Of a stretch of DNA of 7,012 nucleotides, positions 6,738 through 7,012 are shown in pieces. This stretch comes from Candidatus Rifleibacteriota bacterium (GTDB lineage Bacteria; Riflebacteria; Ozemobacteria; Ozemobacterales; Ozemobacteraceae). Numbering within the stretch: the first letter of the stretch is position 1; each line of letters begins with the position of its first letter. The position numbers were made by a program, and so were the translations under genes. Under the pieces are notes generated by a model. It ran no database searches. It saw only the letters and a program-made list of their open reading frames with translations, and was not told the DNA's origin. Location of the stretch: positions 1-7,012 of the forward strand of contig JAFXRA010000102.1 in NCBI GenBank assembly GCA_017526725.1, in the 5' to 3' direction.

Positions 6738-7012
6738 TTATGATTTTCTCATTACAAAACTAATAGGAGAATAAGTAGCACTATGAGTTCTTGGAATTTT
6801 ATAAGTAGAAGAATTAGACATAGCCTTAACACTATTGCCTGATTCCATAGCAATACCTATATGAGAAGCAGCTTTACCCGTAGTGTTCCAAAGAATAACG
6901 TCACCAGCCTGAAAAGGTGGAACCTGTACTTTTGTCCAACCCTTCTTTTCGAGAAGGCCAACTGTTTCCCAGCAACTTAAGCTTGCATAAGCTAAACCAC
7001 CGTAACTCTGTG
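6738..7012 (-). CDS. NlpC/P60- or CHAP-type peptidase-like protein, C-terminal part only
   Basis: The frame is open from the right edge (first full codon at 7010) to a TAA at 6740-6738, giving 90 residues. The fragment aligns closely with the C-terminus of the protein at 952-1863: GLLEKKGW, VPPFQAGDVILW, SHIGIAM, AMSNSS and VMRK have direct counterparts. The histidine in SHIGI matches the predicted catalytic His263 of that copy. The nucleophile cysteine, any SH3b domain and the signal peptide would lie beyond the window. The second cysteine next to the active-site strand in the other copy (Cys258) is absent here. It is followed 16 bp later by propeller copy B, the same order as the pair at the left side. 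Homology to the complete copy is clear; whether the full protein is active cannot be seen. Confidence 0.85.
   Translation of the reverse strand, partial: QSYGGLAYASLSCWETVGLLEKKGWTKVQVPPFQAGDVILWNTTGKAASHIGIAMESGNSVKAMSNSSTYKIPRTHSATYSPISFVMRKS

Noticed and set aside
6718..6738. Six-codon frame (MELVRR) bridging the peptidase stop and the propeller start
   Set aside because: It overlaps both neighbours neatly, but a frame this short is expected by chance and nothing else supports a leader peptide.

Overview
The window is AT-rich, and every gene I can support lies on the minus strand, so transcription runs from high to low coordinates. All eight products carry an export signal: five have (or should have) Sec signal peptides and three have type IV prepilin-type N-termini. 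Prepilin-peptidase substrates, a large PilX/GspK-like protein and periplasmic or cell-surface SH3b/NlpC-type proteins point to a diderm or deep-branching bacterium with a type IV pilus or type II secretion machine. The mixture of large divergent minor pilins and SH3b proteins recalls uncultured phyla such as Riflebacteria, but that is only an impression; the window has no phylogenetic marker.

Layout in the direction of transcription: (i) 7012-6738, the C-terminal part of a cysteine-peptidase-like (NlpC/P60 or CHAP) protein, cut by the window edge; (ii) 6721-5723, a secreted six-bladed beta-propeller protein 16 bp downstream; (iii) a 14-bp-stem hairpin (5716-5674) that looks like a terminator or attenuator; (iv) 5639-1958, a tightly packed four-gene operon encoding a secreted SH3b protein, a 746-residue PilX/GspK-like minor pilin, a PilV/GspI-like pilin and a PilW/GspJ-like pilin, with overlaps of 11 bp and 4 bp and one junction of about 4 bp; (v) 1863-952, a secreted SH3b + NlpC/CHAP-type protein with its own strong Shine-Dalgarno and a probable promoter; (vi) a 97-bp spacer with an 11-bp-stem hairpin; (vii) 855-1, a second beta-propeller protein that runs off the left edge.

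The striking architecture is a repeated two-gene cassette (peptidase-like gene followed by propeller gene) that flanks the minor-pilin operon on both sides in the same orientation. The two propellers are clear paralogues over their whole shared length, and so are the two peptidase C-termini. A working hypothesis is that the I/J/K-like minor pilins form a pilus or pseudopilus tip, the SH3b and NlpC-type proteins bind or cut peptidoglycan around the machine or are its cargo, and the propellers are secreted surface or tip-associated proteins. The gene order is seen directly; the functional linkage is inference. No RNA gene, CRISPR array, insertion sequence or phage gene was seen, and no gene-free stretch exceeds 100 bp.
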